From assembly GCA_036897625.1 (NCBI GenBank), contig JAYMTA010001162.1:1-21447 (forward strand): a stretch of 21,447 bases of DNA. The letters are read 5' to 3'. Under the pieces are notes generated by a model. That model worked only from the letters and a program-made list of their open reading frames with translations, made no database searches and was not told the DNA's origin. A program made the position numbers and the translations under genes. Positions 10,284 through 20,190 of the stretch are shown piece by piece (position 1 is the stretch's first letter; every line of letters begins with the position of its first letter). The stretch comes from Pelargonium cotyledonis (Eukaryota; Streptophyta; Magnoliopsida; Geraniales; Geraniaceae).

Positions 10284-10428
10284 CATGTTGGGTCAAACGA
10301 TTGATGCGTTTTAGATTTTCTTTGAAGTATCAGGTTCAAGTCTCCTTGCCTACAATATGTGGTGGGATTTATGAGGTTATTGGCCTTTATAGGCCCGCTA
10401 TCTCGTCGCTTGTCAAAAAAATAAAAAT
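10284..10428 (+). mobile_element. tRNA-derived SINE
   Basis: The element carries a B box, ggttcaagtct (10333-10343), followed by a body with a small hairpin (ggcctttataggcc, 10382-10395). It ends in the pyrimidine-rich ctcgtcgcttgtc plus an A-rich tail (10414-10427). This order matches plant SINEs as I remember them. Flanks atcataatattat (10261-10273) and atcatattatt (10431-10441) may be a decayed target-site duplication. The A box is weak. Confidence 0.5.
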
Positions 10429-11356
10429 ATATCATATTATTTTTCTCTTTAAAAAATCATAATTTTAATCATTCAATAAGTACAAAAAAAAAAATGTAGT
10501 CCCATATATTAGTCATCCTTCAATCATGTTTGAACATTTTTGTGCTATATAGCATGAGTTCGAAACTCCAACTAGTATGGTTTAAATACCGGTCCAAACC
10601 AAAAATTTGGACTCAACCCGGTCATAACATATCCACTTTAGTCATTTACAAGACTTTTTGTTCAAAAGTGATTTGATAATAAAAAAATCCATCCAAAATG
10701 GTTTTGGATTGAATTTTTTTGGGTTGAACTTTGATCAGAACTTCGATCTAGTCTAGTGTTAAAATGACGAACACATTTAACTTCAACTTTAAATCTTCAA
10801 CTTGATCTTTTCATAGAGCAATTAGCTAGGTGCACAATAATACCACCAAGCTTTGATGTTGACAAATAAGTGAACATATCGAGTAAAAATTGTCTTCAAA
10901 TTCATCAAACATTCTTTACCGACTCAAACCTATTATTATCGGAACAAATCAGTAGTGACCCGCAAACTGTTAATCTACCACCAGAACCACCCTTCAACAC
11001 AATCATTAGTTTTAAACTAAAACTTTATCTCAAACCCACTAGGATCCTTTGTGTACAAAATCAAGACACACAAGCCACAAACTAGATGGGAATTACATAG
11101 AACCAAACTAAAAGCCAAGTAGTCAATAAAGAGAAAGTAAACATGAGACACAAATTGACCCAAACCAAAACAGATATGCATATGCAACCTATAAAAGCAA
11201 TCACGAGGATTCTAAAAACTCACCTAAACCATGATTCTCCCCATTTTTTGTTACCTTAATCCCACGTATCTTGGATCCAACGTATGTGCACCTTTCTTTT
11301 GTTTTTGCTATACATAGCTCCATGCACCACCAAAAATGCATGAACCATCCTTCAAA
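10429..11356. other. Intergenic DNA, no gene seen
   Basis: A 71-codon open frame at 10870-11085 has no recognisable similarity, no plausible gene context and no splice structure, so I leave it out. A short inverted repeat gtccaaa / tttggac lies at about 10592-10612. Confidence 0.55.
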
Positions 11357-11980
11357 AAGTGAAACACCAAGTAAACGAGGTCAAATGAATTTAACCATAT
11401 TTTTTTGTCCAAAATATTGCCCAATTGGGTAACGCTAAAAACCCACAATCTAACCCATAAAAGCCAGCTTGCATGAGTGGGAACACTTGCATTCAATCTC
11501 CTTTTAACACACTTAGAGGGATGAATTTTAACTATAACTTACCCACAAATGAGAATTATTTCGAGTGTGATAAAATAGCTTAAAAGTGCTAACCGCGAGT
11601 CTGCGGTCCCGCTCATAAACCTCATGATATTTAGACCGAGAAAAAATGAACAACTAAGTAAACGAGGTCAAAGTCTAACTCATAAAAGCGAGCTTGCACG
11701 AGTGGAAAAAACGCTTGTGTTCGATCCCGCTCAATACATTATGGGGAGATGGATGAGCTTTAACTGTTTTTTATCCTAAAATGAGAATTAATTTAAATAT
11801 GATAAAACAGCTTATAAATGGTAATTGCGAGCTTGATTACCCGCTTAGAAACCTCAATCAGAAAAAAGTGAATACTAAGATAACGAGGTCAAATGAATCT
11901 AACCATATTTTTTTTTATCGAAATATTGCCCAATTGGGTAACGATACAAACCATAATCTCACCCATAAGAGCTAAAAACA
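11357..11980 (+). repeat. Direct-repeat array of a tRNA-headed (SINE-like) unit, about 2.4 copies
   Basis: The marker aacgagg occurs at 11374, 11661 and 11882, giving units of 287 and 221 bp plus a partial third. Each unit begins with an A-rich stretch and the segment containing the palindrome cccaattggg (present in units 1 and 3; unit 2 lacks about 62 bp here). A tRNA-like head follows (agcttgcacgagtgg at 11691-11705, then the B box gttcgatcccgctc at 11719-11732), then a body ending in gcgagcttgattacccgctt. The second unit has the best-preserved B box; the first reads attcaatctc. No coding capacity is apparent. Confidence 0.6.
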
Positions 11981-12232
11981 AATACTACTAAAATTTAAAA
12001 AATCTAATATTTATTGGTAAAAAAGAGACAGCGTCACGCATAGCAGTTGAGAAAACGAGACCCCAAAAAAGAAAAAATTAAAATAAAGTAAAAATCGTAA
12101 TCAGTCTTTACAGCAAAATGTCACATGCCGTTGGAGCCAAACAGGCCAACGAGCCACGAGGGGTATTTTGGTAAGTTTGCGCTCTTCTAATTTTTTTATT
12201 TTCCGCGGTTCCGGGAGGTTGCTAAGATTAAC
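11981..12232. other. Upstream flank of the kinase gene
   Basis: This region changes from AT-rich repeat DNA to the GC-richer promoter at about 12120. I see no open frame of note. Confidence 0.5.
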
Positions 12233-12320
12233 GGTGTGCGCAGTGCGCACCCCCTGCGACAAATGCTAACGTGTCGCAGCTAGAGGGCACGGGAGGGTTA
12301 CGTGTACTCATGATATAAAA
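12233..12320 (+). promoter_or_regulatory. Core promoter with two adjacent dyads and TATA box
   Basis: A TATA box (tataaaa, 12314-12320) precedes a CT-rich leader, placing the transcription start near 12345-12355. Upstream lie two adjacent inverted repeats. The first is ggtgtgcgca / tgcgcacccc with a one-base spacer (12233-12253, one mismatch). The second is ctgcgaca / tgtcgcag, perfect, with a 10-base spacer (12254-12279). The second includes acgtgtcgc, an ACGT core as bound by plant bZIP factors. Another acgtg lies at 12300-12304. Factor binding is inferred only from the core motif. Confidence 0.6.
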
Positions 12321-12689
12321 GGGTGCGCATCAACGCCTCGTGCGTCCGTTAGCTTCTCTTCCCTTTATTGCTGCGTTTTAAATTTCCCAACGTTTCCTTC
12401 TGCTTAAAACATACTACCCGAAACTCGCAAAGTCTCTCTTCTCATCTTTCTATCTATCTATCTGCTTCTTAACTATCGTCCCCAGCACTCTCACCTTTCA
12501 GCGCGAACCTTTCTTCTCTTACAATCTTCTCTCTGAAGCATATCGTCGAACAGTTGGTGCGCGATATCATTTTACCGCCATCGATAATCGTCTTTTGCAA
12601 GGTAAATCGGTTGAACAGATGCGATATTGATCACTGTGCACACAAACAAGGTACTATTTCTCTGTTTTTTTTGCACCGTTTGCGGTTGG

Positions 12690-13090
12690 AATTGGAAAAA
12701 AAGAAACGTGATCGTCTCGTGTGCTTTGGTGTGCTACGCTGAGGCCCTTTTTTGTGCTCGGAAACTGTACGGACGAGTGAGATATATAGGTTCTGACTTT
12801 ACGAGCAGTAGCTAAGTTTTGAACGGCCGGAAGTGAACGGCGTCGCCTTGGTTGGTTCGCGTTTCGCTTGGTGATTTTACAAACAGCTGATCAGGCGGTG
12901 GGAGGTCCCGTCAGTTGCAGAATTTGGAAGATTTGTGAGCAAGCGGTGTGGTGCTCGTTTTTTTTGCTAGGAGATTGTACGTACAGCATTGATCGGACGC
13001 CTAGAGATTCTGTTTGAGAGATTTGGAAGCAAACGGCGTCGTGTAAGTTCGTTCGTGTTTTGCTGGGAGATTGTACGGACGATACTAGCC
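12690..13090 (+). repeat. Four imperfect tandem copies of a ~100-bp unit in the 5' leader
   Basis: The anchor tgtac / tttac preceded by ga(g/a)a or gtga occurs at 12765-12770, 12875-12880, 12975-12980 and 13071-13076, spaced 110, 100 and 96 bp. Around the anchors the copies share ggaag, a gcaa-cggcgtcg-like block and a ttcgt-ttttgct-gggagattgtacggac block. The last two copies are closest: gctaggagattgtacgtac against gctgggagattgtacggac. The first copy is the most diverged. Confidence 0.55.
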
Positions 13091-13114
13091 AGACTGTGAC
13101 AGGTTACTGCAGAT

Positions 13115-13150
13115 ATGGGAGGAGGAAGCGGCGGAGGATCGGAAGTCTGA
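13115..13150 (+). CDS. Upstream ORF in kinase leader, 11 codons
   Basis: The frame reads MGGGSGGGSEV and stops at 13148-13150, 92 bases before the main ATG. Its start has G at -3 and G at +4, a favourable context for plant initiation and at least as good as that of the main start. If present in the mature mRNA it would be expected to lower translation of the kinase or force reinitiation. The peptide is simple in composition, so any effect would come from the act of translation. It lies only three bases after one candidate 3' splice site (13111). Confidence 0.4.
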   Translation: MGGGSGGGSEV

Positions 13151-13242
13151 GACAGGGATCGGAATTTGGAACGGCAGCGAGAAGCGGCGCTACTCTTATC
13201 GTGCGTGTGCGAATTCTTGTTACGCTAGCTTTGTGAAGAGAA

Positions 13243-16200
13243 ATGCCTCACCGAACCACCTACTTTTTCCCGAGGCAGTTCCCTGATACTCGGACGTTCG
13301 ATGTATCATCGGCTTCTTCATCGTCCTCCAAGCAACTGTTGGATCACGAGAAGAAGGCTGAAAATGACCGGAGGTCGCTTTCTAAGAGCACCAAGGACTT
13401 CGCTACGCTCGGCGGCAAGAGCTCCGCCGTGTTCGATCTCTTCACCGGCGACGAGAAGTCGCAGAACAAAAAACAATTCGCCGCTTTCTGCGACTGGCTC
13501 GCCGAGAAAAAAGGAGAGCGGTCGAGCAAGCTCAGGGCATTAAACGACCACGACCACGACCGGGAACTCCTGCTGCCGCCGGAGCACGAGGCGGAGGCAA
13601 CTGCGGCGGCGGAGGCTATGAAGGATCGCTGTGTGGACAGGCTTTTCGACAGGCAGGTTTCGCTGCCGAGGGTGTCGAGCGGAAGTAGCTACGCCGGGAG
13701 CTTGTTCTCCGGCACGACGCTGGATGGGAATCTCTGGAGCGACGTCAAGGATCGGTCGTCGCATCTGTCAACGGCGAGGCAGGAGGAAGAGGAGATCAAT
13801 AAGGAAAGCTTGGCGCAGAAAACGAGGGAGAGCTATTACTTGCAGCTCACTTTAGCTCAGAGGCTCACTTCTCAGGCTGGTCTCGCTAATGAGCCTGGGC
13901 TTTTGCAAGAGGGTGGACCTGAGACTTCAGATGCTGAAACTGTCTCCTATCGCCTCTGGGTAACGTTTTTATTGGTATTTTGCAAATTAATTTGACATTT
14001 GTAAATGTTTATGGAGTACTTATTTGAGTTTCTTAACTTTTGTTTTCTATAATTCTGTACATTAAATTTTCAGGTTAGTGGTTGTTTGTCCTATAGTGAC
14101 AAGATATCAGATGGATTCTACAACATTTTGGGGATGAATCCATATTTGTGGGTGATGTGCAATGAATTCGAAGAAGGAAGGCAGCTGCCGTCTTTAATGT
14201 CCTTAAAAGCAGTTGAACCAAGTGAGACATCAATGGAGGTGGTTCTAGTTGATAAAGATGGAGACTCTCGCCTTCAGGAGCTTCAGGACAAAGCACAGGA
14301 ACTGTATTGTGCTTCGGAGAATGCCTTGGTGTTGGTGGAGAAGCTTGGCAAACTTGTTGCTATCTATATGGGGTCGGTGTTTAACATCCTCAGCTAGATT
14401 ATTACTTGGGGTTTTTGTTCTTTGATGATTTTAAGTTTGTTGACTATGACTTCACTCCATTTTTAGGGGATCCTTTCCTGCGGAGCAAGGTGATCTACAC
14501 AAACGATGGAAACTGGTTAGCAGGAGATTGAAGGATTTCCAGAAATGTATTGTGCTCCCCATTGGCAGCCTATCTATGGGACTCTGCAGGCATCGTGCAA
14601 TTCTATTCAAGGTGGAAAATCACACATTGCTTGGTTCCCTTGTGATTCATATATAACCTAATTCACTATTGGTTCCAAACATTTCCTATTCAGCCACATA
14701 AGTCCTCCATGTGGAGGTGTAAAAGTTAATTGATCTTAGCAGCTCTTAACTTACAGTTGGTTGATCATTTTGATGTTCCATATACTTGAATAGTGATAAG
14801 GCAAAAGTAGTATTTCATAAGTAAGTTTGTGATCTAGTAAGCCGTAAACCCATGCAAGTTGGTGAAATGGTGCAGTGTAGCATAGAATTGTGTGACATGC
14901 TATAGTATCCTAACAGGGCACTGTATTAGCTCCTCTGCTACTAAATGAGAGTTCTGAAACGCTGCTTGAATCGAACTTCTCGGGGTTGAGTAGACTTCCA
15001 CATTTTTGAACTCTTCTGGATTTAGTGAAGACTTGAAAGAATTTTGTATTGTAATTCTAATGAAACAACATAATTGATACTGTTAAACATGTAGCTTGTT
15101 GTGCAAGATGTGTTGAATAAAGCCTGATTCTTTTATTGAAAGGGCAGTTAGGTATGCATTCTAAAGAAGTGCTCTGTCATCTACAGCAGTAATAAGTAAT
15201 TCAATACATATGACATTATACTTGATCTAATTGTGTTTTCATATTGTTACAAGATCTGTAGTTCAAGATTAACTGGGGTTTATCTTCAGCAACAGTTATT
15301 AACACAGATATATCTTGTATTAGTAGAAATTATTATGATATTCTGTGATTAATTGGTCAAAGTGACTCTTAGTTCCTGATTGCATAAGGAACCCTGTACA
15401 AAAACAATGCTTGTTTCATGCTTGCTTGCATACTAAATTTTTAAATGATTTTCCATTTACAGAAATTGGCAGATCATATAGGTTTGCCATGCCGTATTGC
15501 TCGAGGTTGCAGGTATTGTGTAGCTGACCAACGTTCTTCTTGCCTTGTCAAAATTGCAGATGACAAGGAGTCTTCAAGGTTAGTAACTCAAATATTTCTT
15601 TTGGCCTTCTTTTCATATTATTATAGGCTGCCATGTATATCATTTATTAACTTTACTTCATCATCTAGTTTCTTTTTTCCAGTGCATAGTTCACTACTTT
15701 TAATTTTTAAGCGATTCTTTGACATAATTTCTTGTTCTAGTGATTCAAGTTGTTCACTTCATGTCATAATTTAAATTTTTGTTATTAATTTCTAAAGGTC
15801 AGTTAGTATGGAATGATGTATTCTTTTGGTTGCCTTTCGTGTTCATATATTTCACCGTGACAGATGCTTATGGTAGTTGTGGTAATATGTTGTTATTTAC
15901 ATGCACATTGTTCTTTCTACTCCATACTTGTAAGATTTTTACTCTGTAACATACTTTGTGGTTGTGTGTTAAAATTAATAGAATAGGTTTATTTAAAGGG
16001 TCTGCTGGCATGAACATTATTCTATAGGACCATTCAGTCTTATTTTAAGGTTGTTCAATAACATTATGTTTTTATGTTGTAAATCTGATGATCGATGTCA
16101 TTGAGTTTCAGAATGTTTTCTGTGTAGCTCTTGTTACTTTTCAATATATATTCTTAGTTGTATTTGTTACTTTTTTTAACAGGGAATATGTAGTTGACCT

Positions 16201-18386
16201 AGTTGGGGAACCCGGAAATGTCCACGGTCCAGATTCTTCCATCAATGGGGTATTTCTTTCAACAATGCCTTCGCCATTTCAGATTTCTCATCTTAAAGAA
16301 TTTCAACAACCTTACATGGATAATGCCTCATGCTGTCAAACTGCTAAGTCAAAGCACACAGGTTCTGCCCGTAGAAATGCTCCATATGCAGGTATGTCAT
16401 ACCTTATATATGAGCAAATATTATTATAGTCTTTTATGTATTGGGGGCTGGAAGATGAATTTATAGGGCGGAGGTTTCATTTGTTAATGATTCTATTCTA
16501 ACTTGAACCTGAGCATTTGACATCTTTCTGATTTTAGAAGAATATGTGGCAAGGGTTTGAAAATGTCTTGTTGTAAGGGAATGCTGTTGGTATCATCCTG
16601 TTTATGAACGCATGTTGGTATTATCATGTTTATGTACACTCGAAGTTACTCTAAATTATTGTATATGCAGCCATGCTATTGTTCAGCTATTTAAGTCACA
16701 ACTTTTAACTGTAGTTGATTCTATGTTATTTTTCTGCTGCTAGAAACTTATGCCCCATTGTCAACTTCTCATAAATGGGTTAATGGCCAGTATTTTGCTA
16801 ACATATCATTTTACAGGCAGAAGAAAAGAACAACAAAAAAAGGAGTTCAGCATGGTTGAAACTCCTAAGGAGACCATTTATGCTGCAGTTGATGAAACTT
16901 TCTTAAGAATGCAATCCTCTACAATGCCTTCAGAGTTGAAAAGGGATCCTGATCATTGCATTGCTCAGAGTCCAAACAATCCTACATCTGAAGTTGTAGA
17001 TGATGCTACTCAGCCAACAGTGCATGAATATTCCGAACTTGAAGACAAAGATGTTTCACAAATGAATTATAAGAAAGAGATGGTTGTGTCAGCAAGCTTA
17101 ATTGTAAACAGTTCTGTCAAGCAAACTAAAGTAAGCTTATCAAAATCAGAGCTTGAGGTTGAGAGCGGACTAGATAATCAAAGCAGATTTTCTTCTGTAA
17201 CAATCCCAAGGTACTTGAATATTGAGCCTTCTCTTGCAATGGACTGGCTCGAGATCTCATGGGAGGACTTACATATAAAGGAGCGCGTTGGTGCAGGTAC
17301 TTCCACTGCTTCTTGTTACCTGGTTACAGTTTCTCATTTTTTGGGGGGGTATATTAGCCATATGTGGATGCAGTTTGTAAACTTAGCACTCTTTTCTCTT
17401 TGCAGGCTCATTTGGGACGGTGCATCGTGCTGAGTGGCATGGATCGGTCAGTATTACACCAAAATTTTGACATAGATAATTTGATTCTCCCTATTATTCA
17501 ATAAATCATACCTGTTACAGGATACTTCTTTAATTTCTTATGTTGATTGCTAAAATTAGAGTTGCATTGAATAAAAAAAGAGAGACTAAAAGCATTTGTT
17601 GTGCCATGCAGGATGTTGCAGTCAAGGTTCTTACTGTTCAGGATTTTGAGGATGATTATTTAAAAGAATTTTTAAGAGAGGTAATCGTGTGGAAGGAAAA
17701 GAATTATTGTAATTATATTCTATTGTATGGTGCTTGGTTCTCAAGATGCCCTTTAATTTTTGTAGGTTGCTATAATGAAACGCGTTCGCCATCCAAATGT
17801 TGTTCTTTTTATGGGTGCAGTCACAAAGCGTCCACATCTGTCAATAGTGACAGAGTACCTGCCAAGGTACATGGACTTTCTTTACTAAGAAAAAATAATT
17901 ATTTTAATATGTGTTGCATATAGTACTCGTATATGTTTCTATTTTTTTTTTTTTTTGGTTTATTTTGAAACAGAGGAAGCCTATACCGTCTCATACACAG
18001 ACCAGCAGCAGGGGAAATATTGGATCAAAGGAGGCGGTTGCGCATGGCATTGGATGTGGTTTGTATTAGTTTAATTAATATCTTACCTTTACTTAGTGAT
18101 TTTGTCTTCAAAAGATCATAACACTGTGTGTTGGATACAGGCCAAGGGAATCAACTATCTCCATTGTCTTAGCCCTCCGGTAGTTCATTGGGATCTCAAG
18201 TCTCCAAATTTGTTGGTTGATAAAAATTGGACTGTGAAGGTACATCTATGAAATGTGACACATGTATTGAACTTTTCCCAATATTGTCGGATATGTAACC
18301 CCATCCTGCCTTTAATAGGTTTGTGACTTCGGATTGTCCAGATTCAAAGCAAACACTTTCATATCATCTAAATCAGTTGCTGGAAC

Positions 18387-18434
<48 letters not shown>

Positions 18435-20190
18435 GCTTTTGTAGGTACTTCCCCTGCCTCCTGTGATAAGCCAGGTGCCAGTCCATACTGATTTGAAGGG
18501 GTTCTCCTAAAACTCCATTACGTATGAAGGTTTAGAGGAATGATAAATTTGTTAGACAGTGTTAGATGATTTAGAATATCAGTTAGATAAATAAATGCTA
18601 GTTATGATGGAGTTCTTCCCAAGATGAAGATATTTCAATTTTCATGGGTATTTTAAGTTTGTTAATGTATATTACCGTGAAATTATAGGATTCTATTTGT
18701 TCATTGTTGCCTGAATTGGAGCAATATTGGGCATATTTCTTTCTTATCTCGTTTGAGTTTCTCTTTTCTTTTTGAGGGTTGGTAGACCTAAGAAACAAAA
18801 ATCATTATGTTACAAAAACAATTTTTTTTGTATTGATCTTGATTTTGTTGAAGTTTGGCTGCTTATCAATGTTTTCACATCTTGAAGTATGGGGTGAATT
18901 TAATAAGTGCACAGGAAGTCAGGTATTTTGCATCACTATGTTGCAGGTTGTAAAAATATACACAGTGCATCAATCAGCAAGTAACTCTCTTGAATTTCAT
19001 TTCAGCCTGAGTGGATGGCTCCAGAATTCCTTCGCGGTGAGCCTTCGAATGAGAAGTCTGATGTTTACAGTTTTGGGGTGATTCTGTGGGAGCTTGTCAC
19101 CATGCAACAACCCTGGAGTGGACTTGGCCCTGCTCAGGTATCTATAGCTGTTGAGTATTTGGTGTCTTCTTGTTCCTTTTCTGTATATCGTTTGCCATAG
19201 TCGTTACTTATGATTTGTGAATTATACATGTGCAATGTTTATGGGAGCATGAAACATATTACTCCCTCTGTCCCAAAATGAGTGTCTTGTTTCATTTTTT
19301 GCAAAAATTAAGAATTACAAGATAATTTAGTGTGTTTCCAATATGACCCTCACTTTCCCCATGTGCACCCATGTGCAGATTTGCCCATGTGCATAAGAGA
19401 TACGGGTAATATGGGAAGAACACTAATATAATAACATAAAAATAAAAACAAGACACTCATTTTGGGACGGAGTGAGTATTCTTTTCTAACAAGATGTTGT
19501 GAACTTTCAGGTAGTTGGAGCTGTTGCTTTTCAGAACAGGCGGCTGGTTATCCCTCCAAATACTTCTCCAGTATTGGCTTCTCTCATGGAATCTTGCTGG
19601 GCAGAGTAAGAATTCTAAAGTTCTTTCAACTCAATAATTTATTGTACTTGACATCAGAGCTCAATTTATTTGATCCCTCATTATGGTCGTGCGTTTCTCT
19701 CTTTTCCTTTTCCTTTCCTTTTCCTTTCCCTTTCTTTTGCGAAGATATTAGTAATCAAATGTCGACTTTTCTTCTCATGTTCTATTGTATATTTGCCATA
19801 TTGGTATATAGTGTTTGCTGGATTCACTTGTCGTAGTTTTGGAGAAGGCTTTGTATGTTTATGAGTGGAAATGAAACTTGGGGCTATAATATTAAACCGG
19901 GATTTGGGGCTTACTGTTCTATGTAGTAACCAAATGATTGCTCTTCATATCATTTCTGCATAAAAAAATATTAGATTTTGAAAAAAAAAACATGTTTAAG
20001 GAGACGCTGCGGACTTGTTTCATTACATAATGTTTCTTGTGTAACCTTTTGTTCGCATATTTTATGGTGGTTAACTGTTTTTGATAGTGATCCTGCCCAG
20101 CGCCCGTCTTTTGGAAGCATAGTGTTGTCACTGAAGAAGTTGTTGAAGTCTCCACTGCCAGTGATACAGATGGGTGGAACTAAAACCTAA
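13243..20190 (+). CDS. RAF6: Raf-like MAPKKK of the CTR1/EDR1 family, 15 exons, 919 aa
   Basis: Exons: 13243-13959, 14074-14372, 14467-14611, 15463-15578, 16183-16391, 16817-17296, 17406-17446, 17612-17680, 17766-17866, 17974-18058, 18141-18239, 18319-18387, 19006-19137, 19511-19605, 20088-20190. All introns are GT-AG and the frame is unbroken (2760 nt). Residues about 189-440 form the EDR1/CTR1 peptidase-like domain (CRHRAILFK with Cys379, His381; [10 protein letters not shown]). A polar linker precedes the kinase domain (about 648-906): glycine loop GAGSFG 654-659, Lys674 in VAVKV, Glu692, catalytic loop HWD 770-772, DLKSPN, DFG 790-792, APE 815-817. Start [14 protein letters not shown] and end [15 protein letters not shown] are, from memory, typical of the Arabidopsis RAF6/rice CTR2 branch of group-B3 Rafs. 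CTR1 represses ethylene signalling at the ER; the role of this branch is less settled. Orthology is inferred. The Arg of HRD is Trp; catalytic Asp772 remains. Confidence 0.93.
14612..15462 (+). other. Intron 3 of the kinase gene
   Basis: The longest intron (851 bp), AT-rich, from gtggaa to ttacag. I see no inserted element or open frame of note. Confidence 0.85.
15579..16182 (+). other. Intron 4 of the kinase gene
   Basis: A 604-bp intron from gttagt to ttaacag, T-rich. No inserted element recognised. The open frame running through it from exon 4 is read-through only. Confidence 0.85.
16392..16816 (+). other. Intron 5 of the kinase gene
   Basis: A 425-bp intron from gtatgt to ttacag. The acceptor is followed four bases on by a second gcag (16817-16820). 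Using that one would remove four bases and shift the frame, so the first AG is correct. Confidence 0.85.
18388..19005 (+). other. Intron 12 of the kinase gene
   Basis: A 618-bp intron from gtaagt to tttcag, separating the DFG-containing exon from the APE-containing exon. It starts with a (TC)20 tract that shares its first T with the donor. Confidence 0.85.
18393..18432 (+). repeat. (TC)20 microsatellite at the 5' end of intron 12
   Basis: A pure TC dinucleotide run of 40 bases begins at the last base of the donor gtaagt. Such tracts change length quickly, so it is a likely polymorphic marker in this gene. Confidence 0.95.
19262..19476. mobile_element. Stowaway MITE in intron 13
   Basis: A 215-bp element has 31-bp terminal inverted repeats. 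The left starts ctccctctgtcccaaaatga (19262-19292). The right, read as its complement (19446-19476), starts ctcactccgtcccaaaatga and differs at two positions. Both ends are flanked by the dinucleotide TA (19260-19261 and 19477-19478). Terminus CTCCCTCCGTCCC with a TA target site defines Stowaway, mobilised by Tc1/mariner transposases. It encodes nothing. It lies in intron 13 between exons 13 and 14, 34 bp before exon 14. Confidence 0.92.
19606..20087 (+). other. Intron 14 of the kinase gene
   Basis: A 482-bp intron from gtaaga to gatag. It contains a pyrimidine-rich simple repeat of tttcc/ttttcc type (about 19698-19737). The open frames crossing it are intron read-through. Confidence 0.85.

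Larger units (their letters stand above)
12345..13242 (+). other. 5' leader of the kinase gene, possibly with an intron
   Basis: The leader of about 900 nt is CT-rich at first, including (TATC)n at 12450-12463. A possible 5' UTR intron has a donor after 12601 (aag|gtaaat) and candidate acceptors at 12970 (ttgctag), 13111 (ttactgcag) or 12920 (gttgcag); I cannot choose among them. Two upstream ATGs exist: 12619 (three codons) and 13115 (11 codons). Four imperfect copies of a 96-110 bp unit fill 12690-13090. The main ATG has G at -3. Confidence 0.6.

Noticed and set aside
10550-10575. B-box-like gagttcgaaactcc near 10557
   Set aside because: No A box, tail or duplication could be found, so it is not enough to call a SINE or tRNA gene.
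10870-11085. 71-codon open frame in the intergenic region
   Set aside because: No similarity, no promoter or splice context; expected by chance in over 5 kb of non-coding DNA.
12554-12815. Open frames of 62 codons in the kinase leader
   Set aside because: They lack a good ATG start in context, cross a candidate 5' UTR intron and overlap the leader repeats.
13301-13855. Alternative frames in exon 1 (13301-13543, 13631-13855 on +; 13344-13529, 13540-13764 on -)
   Set aside because: Exon 1 is GC-rich, which lengthens all frames. Only the 13243 frame has family-specific sequence and continues in phase into exon 2.
19462-19864. Open frames crossing intron 14 and the Stowaway right end
   Set aside because: They are read-through from exon 14 or chance frames in a pyrimidine-rich intron. 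Splicing at 19605/20088 gives the conserved kinase sequence.
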